Positions 6,934 to 12,992 of a stretch of DNA of 15,675 nt are shown piece after piece. The notes beneath the pieces were generated by a model. That model did not search any database and was not told the origin of the DNA. It saw only the letters and a list, made by a program, of their open reading frames with translations. Source of the stretch: DALYDK01 sp964415715 (GTDB lineage: Bacteria > Patescibacteriota > Saccharimonadia > Saccharimonadales > CAIOMD01); assembly GCA_964415715.1 (NCBI GenBank), contig CAYQBK010000027.1, positions 1-15,675 on the forward strand, read 5' to 3'. Positions within the stretch are counted from its first letter, which is position 1, and every line of letters starts with the position of its first letter. A program made the translations under genes and the position numbers.

Positions 6934-9183
6934 ATGGCAAAAAAGAAAAAATCAGGCAGGGGTCCAGGACGACCTCGCAAAGTAGACAAAGAAAGCACAA
7001 CCGGTAGCTATTTTTGGCGTAAATTTTTTGCCTTTATACTTATAATTGTTGCAATATTCATGCTTATCGGTGGCTTTGGTATCGGTGGCGCTTTACCTGT
7101 GGGGCTATTTAAGGGAACGGCTTGGGTTATTGGTTGGGCGGCGTATGTGTTGCCATTTGTTTTAGTGTATTTAGCTATACACAAATTTAAACATGAAGAG
7201 TTTAAAATACCATTTCTTAAACTTACAGCAAGTTTATTACTTATTGTTACTCTTTCGGGTATGTTTCATGTTTTTGCGGGCGCAAATGCCGATAACTTGG
7301 CGGCCAACGGTCAAAATGGTGGCAATTTAGGTAAGTTGGTAGCTGTTGGGCTAACATCATTTTTGGCACCATGGGCATCGTTTATAATCTTGCTCTGTCT
7401 TGGTGTGGTAGCAGTGATGATTATGTTTGAAATAAGCCCTCGTACAATAATAGATTGGCTTAATGAGCGACGTGAAGCAAGGGAATATGAATATGAGGAT
7501 ACCGACCTGGCCGACATCAAGAAGAAGTCAAAAGAACATGAGTTTAAACTTAACGAGGGTGTCCCAACGGTTCATCATGACAAGGGCGAAACTTCGCCAG
7601 CCCCTACACTAAAAGGCGGATTTAAAAATAGTGCAGCCAAGTTATCAAGTAAAGAGGATCATGCGGCACTGACAGCCATAAATGATCCAAACTGGAAATT
7701 CCCACCACTCAATCTACTAAACCAAAAGCAAGACAAGGCAGACCCAGGCGATGTCAATGGTAATGCTGAAATAATAAAAGATAGTTTGTACAACTTTAAT
7801 ATTCAGGTTGAGATGGAAGGCGCAAATGTAGGTCCACGCGTTACCCAATACACACTCAAACCAAATACTGGTGTAAAGATGAGTAAAATAGTTGGGCTTG
7901 GTGACAATATTGCTTATGATTTGGCTGCTACGTCTATCCGTATAGAAGCGCCAATACCTGGCCAACGGGCCGTTGGTATAGAAGTTCCAAACAAAAAATC
8001 TGCCACTGTTAGAGTTGCTAGTATATTGGATTCGAAACAGTGGGCTGGTAGCGCGAGTCCACTATCGTTTGCTATTGGTAAGGATATAACAGGATCGGCA
8101 GTTATTGGTAGGCTAGATAAAATGCCCCATGTATTGATAGCCGGTCAAACTGGCTCTGGTAAGTCGGTGATGATCAATTCGCTACTTTCTAGTTTGTTAT
8201 ATCGAAATAGCCCATCTGATCTAAAGTTAATATTGGTTGACCCAAAGCAGGTAGAGCTCACGCCATATAACAATATCCCACACTTGTTAACACCGGTGAT
8301 TACCGAACCGGAGAAATGTATCAGCGCACTAAAATGGGCCGTAGCTGAAATGGAACGACGCCTTCGGACAATGGCCGAAGTAGGTAAGCGAAATATTGGT
8401 GAATACAATAGTTTGAAAAAAGAAGAAGGGATGCCATATATTGTCATAGTTATAGATGAGTTGGCTGATCTTATGATGATGGCCGCTCGTGATGTTGAAG
8501 CACTCATTGTACGTTTAGCTCAAAAAGCACGGGCAGCTGGCATTCACCTAGTTTTGGCAACTCAACGGCCAAGTGTTGACGTCATCACTGGTTTGATCAA
8601 GGCTAATGTGCCAGCCCGTATTGCTTTTACGGTAAATAGCCAGGTTGATTCGCGGACGATTATTGATCAAGCTGGCGCCGATAAGTTATTGGGCATGGGT
8701 GATATGCTATTTTTGGATAATGGTATGATGAAACCGATACGTGTACAAGGTGCATTGATAGATGATGATGAGGCTATGAAGGTTACAGACTTTCTACGTG
8801 AACAGCAAGCGCCAAAATATGATGATGAAGTTGTTAGTATGCCTGTTCAGCTCAATGGCAAGGGCGGTATTATTGCTACTCACGACAGTGGTCCAAGTGA
8901 TTCGGACGATGACATGTGGAAAGATGCAGTTAGGGTAGTGTTGGAAAATCGCAAAGCCAGTACTAGCTTGTTGCAGCGGCGTTTACGTATTGGTTATGGA
9001 CGAGCTAGCCGTATCATGGATGAGATGGAGGAGCGGGGAGTTATTGGTCCAGCCGATGGTGCACGACCAAGAGAAGTGCTAATAAATAGTCTAAATGACG
9101 TTTACTCTGAAAATGAAACCAGTGATAACACGAAACATATTGCTGTTAGTGATGATCCGCGTGATGAATATTTAACACAATAA
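6934..9183 (+). CDS. ftsK: DNA translocase FtsK/SpoIIIE
   Basis: This is a septum-anchored, ATP-driven DNA pump that clears the chromosome terminus during division. The 749 residues show a basic N-terminus (KKKKSGRGPGRPRK, an AT-hook-like GRP core) and four hydrophobic helices (about 31-52, 62-82, 94-115, 133-165). A short charged linker (about 170-280) and the alpha/beta motor follow, with Walker A GQTGSGKS at 404-411, Walker B IVIDELADL at 505-513 and LATQRPSVDV at 541-550. A gamma winged-helix domain (about 657-717) recognises oriented DNA motifs in relatives. The linker is much shorter than in E. coli FtsK (1329 residues) and resembles SpoIIIE-sized proteins. The ATG at 6934 has no clear Shine-Dalgarno, though the Lys-rich start and 39-nt leader fit it. 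Confidence 0.97.
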   Translation: MAKKKKSGRGPGRPRKVDKESTTGSYFWRKFFAFILIIVAIFMLIGGFGIGGALPVGLFKGTAWVIGWAAYVLPFVLVYLAIHKFKHEEFKIPFLKLTASLLLIVTLSGMFHVFAGANADNLAANGQNGGNLGKLVAVGLTSFLAPWASFIILLCLGVVAVMIMFEISPRTIIDWLNERREAREYEYEDTDLADIKKKSKEHEFKLNEGVPTVHHDKGETSPAPTLKGGFKNSAAKLSSKEDHAALTAINDPNWKFPPLNLLNQKQDKADPGDVNGNAEIIKDSLYNFNIQVEMEGANVGPRVTQYTLKPNTGVKMSKIVGLGDNIAYDLAATSIRIEAPIPGQRAVGIEVPNKKSATVRVASILDSKQWAGSASPLSFAIGKDITGSAVIGRLDKMPHVLIAGQTGSGKSVMINSLLSSLLYRNSPSDLKLILVDPKQVELTPYNNIPHLLTPVITEPEKCISALKWAVAEMERRLRTMAEVGKRNIGEYNSLKKEEGMPYIVIVIDELADLMMMAARDVEALIVRLAQKARAAGIHLVLATQRPSVDVITGLIKANVPARIAFTVNSQVDSRTIIDQAGADKLLGMGDMLFLDNGMMKPIRVQGALIDDDEAMKVTDFLREQQAPKYDDEVVSMPVQLNGKGGIIATHDSGPSDSDDDMWKDAVRVVLENRKASTSLLQRRLRIGYGRASRIMDEMEERGVIGPADGARPREVLINSLNDVYSENETSDNTKHIAVSDDPRDEYLTQ

Positions 9184-9195
9184 TAAAGGATGAGC

Positions 9196-9324
9196 ATGGA
9201 CGAAAATACGGATACAAACACAACTATAACTCCAGAAGATATAGATATATCACAAGTCGCTGGCTCGCTAAAAAACATGCTAGATGATGACCTAGATAAT
9301 CTAAAAAATCAGACAAATAGTTAA
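9196..9324 (+). CDS. Small acidic protein downstream of ftsK
   Basis: A 42-residue open frame begins at ATG 9196, 5 nt after AAAGGA (9185-9190) and 12 nt beyond the ftsK stop. An ATG at 9190 is in frame but overlaps the ribosome binding site. The product is strongly acidic, with a Thr/Asn/Asp-rich N-terminus (NTDTNTTITPED) and a helical C-terminal half (VAGSLKNMLDDDLDNLKNQ). It has no membrane helix or signal peptide. Good start signals and tight coupling to ftsK argue that it is translated. The function is unknown. Its Thr/Ile content recalls amino-acid leader peptides, but it lies upstream of the promoter at 9330, so I do not assign that role. Confidence 0.55.
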   Translation: MDENTDTNTTITPEDIDISQVAGSLKNMLDDDLDNLKNQTNS

Positions 9325-9329
9325 AATAT

Positions 9330-9358
9330 TTGACTGCACCGCTGGTTGGGAGTACATT
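9330..9358 (+). promoter_or_regulatory. Promoter for the attenuator leader and dehydratase
   Basis: TTGACT (9330-9335), a 17-nt spacer and TACATT (9353-9358) form a near-consensus sigma-70 type promoter. Expected start is about 9365, the very position of the leader-peptide ATG, predicting a leaderless leader-peptide message. Confidence 0.75.
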
Positions 9359-9364
9359 GTAAAT

Positions 9365-9424
9365 ATGCACAAATACATGGCAATTATTATGATTATTATC
9401 TCGCATCGGCGAGCATTGATCTAA
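9365..9424 (+). CDS. Isoleucine-rich attenuation leader peptide
   Basis: A 19-codon frame encodes MHKYMAIIMIIISHRRALI and ends in TAA at 9422-9424. Six codons are Ile; five of them lie in the six-codon stretch 9383-9400 (Ile-Ile-Met-Ile-Ile-Ile). The last codon of that run overlaps the first RNA segment of the attenuator, and the stop codon falls 1 nt after segment 2. This is the spacing needed for a ribosome at the stop codon to mask segment 2. The ATG lies 6 nt after the -10 hexamer and has no close Shine-Dalgarno, so translation is probably leaderless. By analogy with ilv, thr and his leader peptides, its role is to report Ile-tRNA charging rather than to make a functional protein. The call is inference from codon content, position and target gene. 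Confidence 0.75.
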   Translation: MHKYMAIIMIIISHRRALI

Positions 9425-9464
9425 TTGTCGTAGTATTTAACTTAAACAAAATCAATCGCTCGCC
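9400..9464 (+). promoter_or_regulatory. Attenuator: pause hairpin 1:2 and antiterminator 2:3
   Basis: Segment 1 CTCGC (9400-9404) pairs with GCGAG (9409-9413) around an ATCG loop. Alternatively, segment 2 GGCGAGCATTGAT (9408-9420) pairs with ATCAATCGCTCGCC (9451-9464) over 13 bp with only C457 bulged. The second pairing consumes the 5' arm of the terminator at 9454-9462, so the two are mutually exclusive. A ribosome stalled at the Ile codons blocks segment 1 and favours 2:3, giving readthrough. A ribosome reaching the stop at 9422 covers segment 2 and favours termination. Confidence 0.75.
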
Positions 9465-9479
9465 AACGAGCGATTTTTT
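9454..9479 (+). terminator. Intrinsic terminator of the attenuator
   Basis: AATCGCTCG (9454-9462) and CGAGCGATT (9467-9475) form a perfect 9-bp stem with a CCAA loop, running into six T residues (9474-9479). It lies 17 nt before the dehydratase ATG, with that gene's ribosome binding site right after the T run. It would stop both leader transcripts and any ftsK readthrough. Confidence 0.92.
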
Positions 9480-9496
9480 AATATAAAAGGAATAAT

Positions 9497-10564
9497 ATGT
9501 CACTACAATTAGCAACTAGGCCAGAAAAAGATACATACGAACAAAATCCATATGAGGTTGTTCGCCGTTATGTCCCAGAAAAGACGCCGCTGTATTTTGC
9601 TGGTGAAGATAGCCACGGTAATAGGTGTTATGCCAAAGATGAAACTAATAACCCAACAGGAGCATATAAGTGGCGTGGCTCGGCGGTGAAGCTGAATAGT
9701 CTATACGGGGGTCGGCCATTTAGTGTAGTTACGGCTAGTGCTGGGAATCATGGGCAAGGTGTTGCATGGGTGGCTGGCCAAATGGGTGGCAGTGCCAATG
9801 TATTTGTGCCAATAGGTACGCCACAGTCAAAGCTCGATGGATTGGCTAGGCTGGGGGCTAATGTTTACGAAGTTGGTAGCAGTTTTGATGAAGCAACACA
9901 GCTAGCCAAACAGTACGCTGAAAATAACGACACAGATTTTATTCATCCATTTGATGATGAACAGGTGATGACTGGTCAGGGTACAATCGCCGATGAAATA
10001 TTTGAGCAATTTGGCGGAAGCCCTAATGTGTTTGAGTATACTGTAGTATTTGTGCCAGTCGGTGGTGGCGGCTTAATAGGCGGAGTGTCTGAACGGTTAA
10101 AACATTTGACCAGCAGTCTGGTTAGGATAGTTGGAGTACAAGTGGCTGGGTCGGATAGTGCTGCTAGGAGTTTTGCCACTTCATTGGGCTGTCAGGTTGA
10201 AAGTGGTGATGGCTATAGCAAAATATATAACAAACAACAAAATTTTGGCCGGGTAGTCCAGCTTGAGGCATCTTGCCCAAATGACGATGTCGATGGCACT
10301 AGGGTTAAAATGGTCGGCAGTAGGTGTATTGGAAATATATTGGAATATGTTGATGAATTTATTGTTCTCGATCCAGCGGAAATAGGACAGTATTATATTA
10401 ACAATCCTGGTTCAGTGTTGGAGCCAGCCGGTGCATTGGCTGAGGTAGGCGTTAGCAAATATGGAGCAATGGTTGGTCGGGGCGGTTTAAATCTGGTGTC
10501 GGTCCAAACAGGCCGAAACCAAGACCCAGCCCGTATAGAACACTTAAAAAGCCTAGTAAGATAG
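9497..10564 (+). CDS. ilvA: Threonine dehydratase-like PLP enzyme without ACT domain
   Basis: This is a fold-type II PLP enzyme of the threonine/serine dehydratase group. The likely reaction is L-threonine to 2-oxobutanoate and ammonia, the committed step to isoleucine. Residues seen: PLP lysine Lys58 in TGAYKWRG (family S-[FY]-K-x-RG), substrate loop TASAGNHGQG at 79-88, the dehydratase block HPFDDEQVMTGQGTIADEI at 150-168, and the phosphate-binding Gly loop GGGGL at 189-193. At 355 residues it matches catabolic/short dehydratases and lacks the C-terminal ACT-like regulatory region of long IlvA. The ATG follows AAAAGGAA (9485-9492). The Ile-rich attenuator upstream supports an isoleucine-linked role and favours threonine over serine as substrate. 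Serine racemase or a related activity cannot be excluded, so the symbol is provisional. Confidence 0.85.
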   Translation: MSLQLATRPEKDTYEQNPYEVVRRYVPEKTPLYFAGEDSHGNRCYAKDETNNPTGAYKWRGSAVKLNSLYGGRPFSVVTASAGNHGQGVAWVAGQMGGSANVFVPIGTPQSKLDGLARLGANVYEVGSSFDEATQLAKQYAENNDTDFIHPFDDEQVMTGQGTIADEIFEQFGGSPNVFEYTVVFVPVGGGGLIGGVSERLKHLTSSLVRIVGVQVAGSDSAARSFATSLGCQVESGDGYSKIYNKQQNFGRVVQLEASCPNDDVDGTRVKMVGSRCIGNILEYVDEFIVLDPAEIGQYYINNPGSVLEPAGALAEVGVSKYGAMVGRGGLNLVSVQTGRNQDPARIEHLKSLVR

Positions 10565-10629
10565 AGCTGTGTTGATACTGACAAGTATTTCTGGTGAATA
10601 GTGTCAGGTTATATATTCAAAAACATTAT

Positions 10630-10658
10630 TTGACTAACAGAGGTAGGGGTGATACAAT
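10630..10658 (+). promoter_or_regulatory. Promoter of the rpsF-ssb-rpsR operon
   Basis: TTGACT (10630-10635), a 17-nt spacer and TACAAT (10653-10658) form a near-consensus promoter with the same -35 hexamer as the attenuator promoter. Predicted start is about 10665, giving a leader of about 62 nt before the rpsF ATG. Confidence 0.8.
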
Positions 10659-10676
10659 GGGTGCACTATTAACTTC

Positions 10677-10705
10677 AGGTTACCGCCTATTGGTGCGGGT
10701 AGCCT
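10677..10705 (+). promoter_or_regulatory. Structured rpsF leader, candidate S6:S18 autoregulatory hairpin
   Basis: AGGTTACCGC (10677-10686) pairs with GCGGGTAGCCT (10695-10705) through ten pairs, including one T·G wobble and one bulged G (10697), around an 8-nt loop. A CCG triplet (10683-10685) lies opposite the bulge. The stem ends 9 nt before the rpsF ribosome binding site. Hairpins with a CCG element upstream of rpsF are known in many bacteria to bind the S6:S18 complex. The match is by position and general shape; I could not check it against the published consensus. Confidence 0.5.
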
Positions 10706-10726
10706 ATAACCAACGGAAGGATGTTC

Positions 10727-11104
10727 ATGAACAACACTTATGAACTAGCAGTGCTGTATCACCCAGATCTAGAAATAGATCTTGATAAGGCTGCTGAAAA
10801 AGTCGCTAAAATTGTTACCGATAACGGTGGCAAGATCATCAGCGAGGATAACTGGGGCAAACGCAAACTTGCCTACAAAATTAAAAACCTTGACCATGCG
10901 GTTTATGTTTTTTATAAAGCAGAAATACCTGCTCAGGGTGTTCGAAAAATCGAATCTGTCTTAAATATTACTGACGAAGTTATAAGGTTCCTAATAACCA
11001 AGCCAGATGAAAAAGCTATCGCCAAGGCCGAAGCGTTCAAAGCTAAGCGCAAGGGCCGCAAAGATGATGATGGTGAAGCTGATAATACTGAAAAAAGCGA
11101 ATAA
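10727..11104 (+). CDS. rpsF: 30S ribosomal protein S6
   Basis: S6 binds S18 on the platform of the small subunit. The 125-residue product opens with the family pattern 'YELAVLYHPDLE', continues with 'WGKRKLAYKIKNLDHAVYVFYKAEIPAQGVRKIESVLNITDEVIRFLI' (core about 42-90), then has a basic KAKRKGRK segment and an acidic tail. I place the start at ATG 10727 because AAGGA (10717-10721) is 5 nt upstream. An in-frame ATG at 10721 overlaps that ribosome binding site and would add only Met-Phe. It is the first gene of the rpsF-ssb-rpsR operon, with a clear promoter and a structured leader. The lysine- and acid-rich C-terminal extension beyond the ~95-residue core is common in the family. Confidence 0.96.
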   Translation: MNNTYELAVLYHPDLEIDLDKAAEKVAKIVTDNGGKIISEDNWGKRKLAYKIKNLDHAVYVFYKAEIPAQGVRKIESVLNITDEVIRFLITKPDEKAIAKAEAFKAKRKGRKDDDGEADNTEKSE

Positions 11105-11123
11105 TAAGGGATAGGGTATAAAT

Positions 11124-11585
11124 ATGGCACGAGGGTTTAATCAAGTTACACTTATGGGTAATCTAACACGTGACCCTGAACTACGCACTACGCCCAATGG
11201 CCAGAGTGTTTGTAGTTTTAGCTTGGCGCTTAACCGTAGCTACAAGGGCAGTGATGGCAACTGGGTTGAGGCAACTGATTACGTTGATGTAGTCGCCTGG
11301 GGGCCACTTGGCGAAAGAGTTAGTCAATATGTCACAAAAGGTCGACCAGTTTTGGTTAGTGGACGTTTGCAAAGCAGAAGTTGGGAGCAAGACGGTCAAA
11401 AACGTAGCAAAGTAGAAGTTGTTGCAAATGATGTTACATTTTTGGGCGGCCGTGGCGAGGGTGGCGAATCTAACCCAAATAGTAGTTCAGCTAACACCAA
11501 CACATCACCTACAAACAAACAAAAAGATGTCGTTATCGATGACATAAGTGACGAACCAATAGATCTATCAGAGATACCATTCTAA
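11124..11585 (+). CDS. ssb: Single-stranded DNA-binding protein
   Basis: SSB coats single-stranded DNA in replication and repair and recruits partners through its tail. The 153 residues show an OB-fold domain at about 1-110: 'NQVTLMGNLTRDPELRTTPNGQSVCSFSLALNR', 'TDYVDVVAWGPLGERVSQYVTKGRPVLVSGRLQSRSW' and 'VEVVANDVTFLGG'. A Gly/Ser/Asn/Thr-rich linker (about 111-135) leads to an acidic tip ending DLSEIPF. The final Ile-Pro-Phe matches the protein-docking tip (usually DDIPF), with Ser-Glu in place of Asp-Asp. It sits between rpsF and rpsR, the standard bacterial arrangement. A weak AAGGGA site lies 12 nt before the ATG. Confidence 0.97.
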   Translation: MARGFNQVTLMGNLTRDPELRTTPNGQSVCSFSLALNRSYKGSDGNWVEATDYVDVVAWGPLGERVSQYVTKGRPVLVSGRLQSRSWEQDGQKRSKVEVVANDVTFLGGRGEGGESNPNSSSANTNTSPTNKQKDVVIDDISDEPIDLSEIPF

Positions 11586-11597
11586 TATTATTAGAAT
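11579..11597 (+). repeat. Perfect 8-bp inverted repeat at the end of ssb
   Basis: ATTCTAAT (11579-11586), a 3-nt loop and ATTAGAAT (11590-11597) form a perfect but AT-only stem that includes the ssb stop codon. No T run follows, so termination is doubtful. It could act as a 3' stability element or partial attenuator between ssb and rpsR. Confidence 0.5.
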
Positions 11598-11679
11598 ATA
11601 GATTAGTGATTTTTGAATAAATCAGATTTTACAATGAAACGATAAGCAATAAATGAATTTATAAGACCAAGGAGTAATA

Positions 11680-11883
11680 ATGGCAAAAAATCATCATAAA
11701 CCAGTAACTGGATCAGTCTATTTTGACTATAAAGACGTCAAAACATTGCAAAGGTTCATAAACCAGTTTGGCCAAATAGAAGTTCGCAAACGAACCGGCC
11801 TAACCGAAATGCAACAACGTCGCCTAAGCAAAGCTATCAAACGAGCTAGGCATATAGCTCTACTACCATTCGTAGCCGCTTAA
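11680..11883 (+). CDS. rpsR: 30S ribosomal protein S18
   Basis: S18 pairs with S6 on the small-subunit platform. The 67-residue product has the family core 'FDYKDVKTLQRFINQFGQIEVRKRTGLTEMQQRRLSKAIKRARHIALLPFV'. The N-terminal cysteines found in zinc-type S18 (CPFC) are absent, so this is a zinc-independent form. The ATG follows AAGGAGT at about 11669-11675. It is the third gene of the rpsF operon, 94 nt after ssb. The TAA stop is followed in the same frame by TAG and TGA, giving three different stops in a row (11881-11889). Confidence 0.96.
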   Translation: MAKNHHKPVTGSVYFDYKDVKTLQRFINQFGQIEVRKRTGLTEMQQRRLSKAIKRARHIALLPFVAA

Positions 11884-11889
11884 TAGTGA

Positions 11890-12201
11890 ATGATTTTAGA
11901 TAATGCAGCCTTTCCAAAACATGAGTAGTATGGATTATCTAGTCAAATGCAAAGGGCAGCCGTTTCCGTTTGTTCAAATATCGCAGAAGGTTTTGGTAGA
12001 CGAAGCTACAAAGAAAAAGATCAATTTTATGCAGTAGCAAATGGTTCCCTAATAGAATTAAAAAATCAAATACTTATTGCTAACGGTATAAATTATTTAA
12101 CAGACCAAGACAGGGCTAAGCTTTATGATATTTGTGATCAAACACATAAAATGCTAGCAAGTTTGCAACAAGTTAATAGAACGAAAGGAGAAAGTCGGTA
12201 G
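11890..12201 (+). pseudogene. Truncated four-helix bundle (S23/IVP-type) gene with internal TAG
   Basis: The frame reads AAFPKHE-stop-YGLSSQMQRAAVSV and continues with SNIAEGFGRRS and a helical C-terminus to a stop at 12199-12201. Family members read 'FPKEExFGLxSQxRRAAVSIPSNIAEGFGR' in this stretch, so the TAG at 11926-11928 falls within conserved coding sequence; CAG (Gln) to TAG would explain it. The first helix (about 30 residues before FPK) is missing because the match starts only 27 nt after rpsR. An ATG at 11947 could start an 84-residue remnant, but it has no ribosome binding site and would lack helix 1. These proteins are known from rRNA intervening sequences and as stand-alone genes of unclear role. 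I judge it a decayed copy. Confidence 0.7.
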
Positions 12202-12232
12202 ATGGTGGATCAAAAATCCAAAGTCTATCTTC

Positions 12233-12238
12233 TATAAT
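12233..12238 (+). promoter_or_regulatory. -10 element placing the efp start at a leaderless position
   Basis: A perfect TATAAT lies 7 nt before the efp ATG (12246), so transcription should begin at or next to the A of the start codon. The -35 region 17 nt upstream (TCAAAA, 12210-12215) is weak. No Shine-Dalgarno is present before the ATG, which agrees with a leaderless message. Confidence 0.6.
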
Positions 12239-12245
12239 CTAACAT

Positions 12246-12809
12246 ATGGCATTTGGAATAACAGATTTAAAAAAAGGACAAGTTTTTCAGCTCGATGGTC
12301 ACCCATACAAGGTGGTTGATTATAATCAAAAAGTAATGGGTCGTGGTGGTTCAATAGTAAATGTTCGTATCAAAAGCCTGATAGATGGCAAGGTACTGGA
12401 AAAAACATTTAAGGGTAACGAAGCAGTCGAACCGGCTGATATTGCCTACCAAAATGTTCAGTACTTGTATAACGACACCAATACATTTTATTTTATGGAC
12501 GACGATACATATGAGCAGATTGAAGTATCGGCCGATATGATAGGTGATGGCGCAGGCTATCTAAAAGAGGGCGACAAGGTTCGTGCACAGACATTTAACG
12601 GACAAATTATTAACGTTGAGCTGGCCAAGAATGTATATCTAGAGGTTACATACACCGAAGATGTCGTAAAGGGCGACACAACTAGTAATGTGCTAAAAGA
12701 CGCAACTCTAGAAACTGGCATAACCGTTAAGGTCCCAGCATTTATCAAACAGGGTGACGTAATATCAGTAGATACCGAGTCAGGGGCATATCGTGAGCGC
12801 AGAAAATAA
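12246..12809 (+). CDS. efp: Translation elongation factor P
   Basis: EF-P enters the ribosomal E site and relieves stalling at polyproline. The 187-residue product has the three-domain EF-P layout: KOW-like domain I (about 1-65, LKKGQVFQLDGHPYKVVDY), first OB domain (about 66-128, 'FYFMDDDTYEQIEV') and C-terminal OB domain (about 130-187) with signature 'KDATLETGITVKVPAFIKQGDVISVDTESGAYRER'. The domain I loop tip is Arg33 in VMGRGGS. Lys-type EF-Ps (E. coli Lys34) carry beta-lysine and Arg-type ones rhamnose; the usual preceding Pro is Met here. The ATG has no Shine-Dalgarno but sits 7 nt after TATAAT. It is the first gene of an efp, small ORF, tlyA group. Confidence 0.96.
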   Translation: MAFGITDLKKGQVFQLDGHPYKVVDYNQKVMGRGGSIVNVRIKSLIDGKVLEKTFKGNEAVEPADIAYQNVQYLYNDTNTFYFMDDDTYEQIEVSADMIGDGAGYLKEGDKVRAQTFNGQIINVELAKNVYLEVTYTEDVVKGDTTSNVLKDATLETGITVKVPAFIKQGDVISVDTESGAYRERRK

Positions 12810-12978
12810 GCCACCAGCCACGCCAGAGGGTATACAGAGCCTTCTGGAGCTTGCAAGAGATTTGGGGGCTTTGGTGATTACTGCCGGTGGTGTGGTTTTA
12901 GAAGATGTAGTAAATGTGTTCAAGGATGGCGCAAATGCCGTTCAAGATACTTTTCCAAGTATATTTAGAAATCATTGA
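12793..12978 (+). CDS. Small helical protein overlapping efp
   Basis: A 61-residue frame starts at GTG 12793, inside the last 17 nt of efp, with AGTCAGGGG (12778-12786) as a modest ribosome binding site. It ends in TGA 14 nt before the preferred tlyA start. I do not recognise it. After a polar start (SAENKPPATPEG) it has a continuous amphipathic to hydrophobic stretch (SLLELARDLGALVITAGGVVLEDVVNVF, about 16-43) and a polar end. The hydrophobic part is interrupted by Glu, Arg and Asp, so a single membrane helix is unlikely. Exact fit between efp and tlyA with overlapping ends is the main support for a real gene; without it a 183-nt gap would remain. Confidence 0.55.
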   Translation: MSAENKPPATPEGIQSLLELARDLGALVITAGGVVLEDVVNVFKDGANAVQDTFPSIFRNH

Positions 12979-12992
12979 AATGGGGTCACTGT

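Noticed and set aside
9196..9324. Thr/Ile-rich small ORF as the thr-type leader peptide of the attenuator
   Set aside because: It lies upstream of the promoter at 9330 and about 130 nt from the terminator, so its ribosome could not control the pairings. The Ile-rich peptide at 9365 fits far better.
9325..9496. T-box or metabolite riboswitch upstream of the dehydratase
   Set aside because: No T-box core resembling AGGGTGGnACCGCG and no long specifier stem is present in this short leader. The coding peptide and three exclusive pairings explain the region without an aptamer.
10575..10607. Inverted repeats after ilvA (ATACT/AGTAT and CTGACA/TGTCAG) as a terminator
   Set aside because: The stems are only 5-6 bp, overlap each other and are not followed by a T run.
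11926..11928. TAG reassigned to Gln, making the four-helix gene intact
   Set aside because: The gene also lacks its first helix, and no conserved gene in the window has an internal TAG. A nonsense mutation in a decaying gene is simpler.
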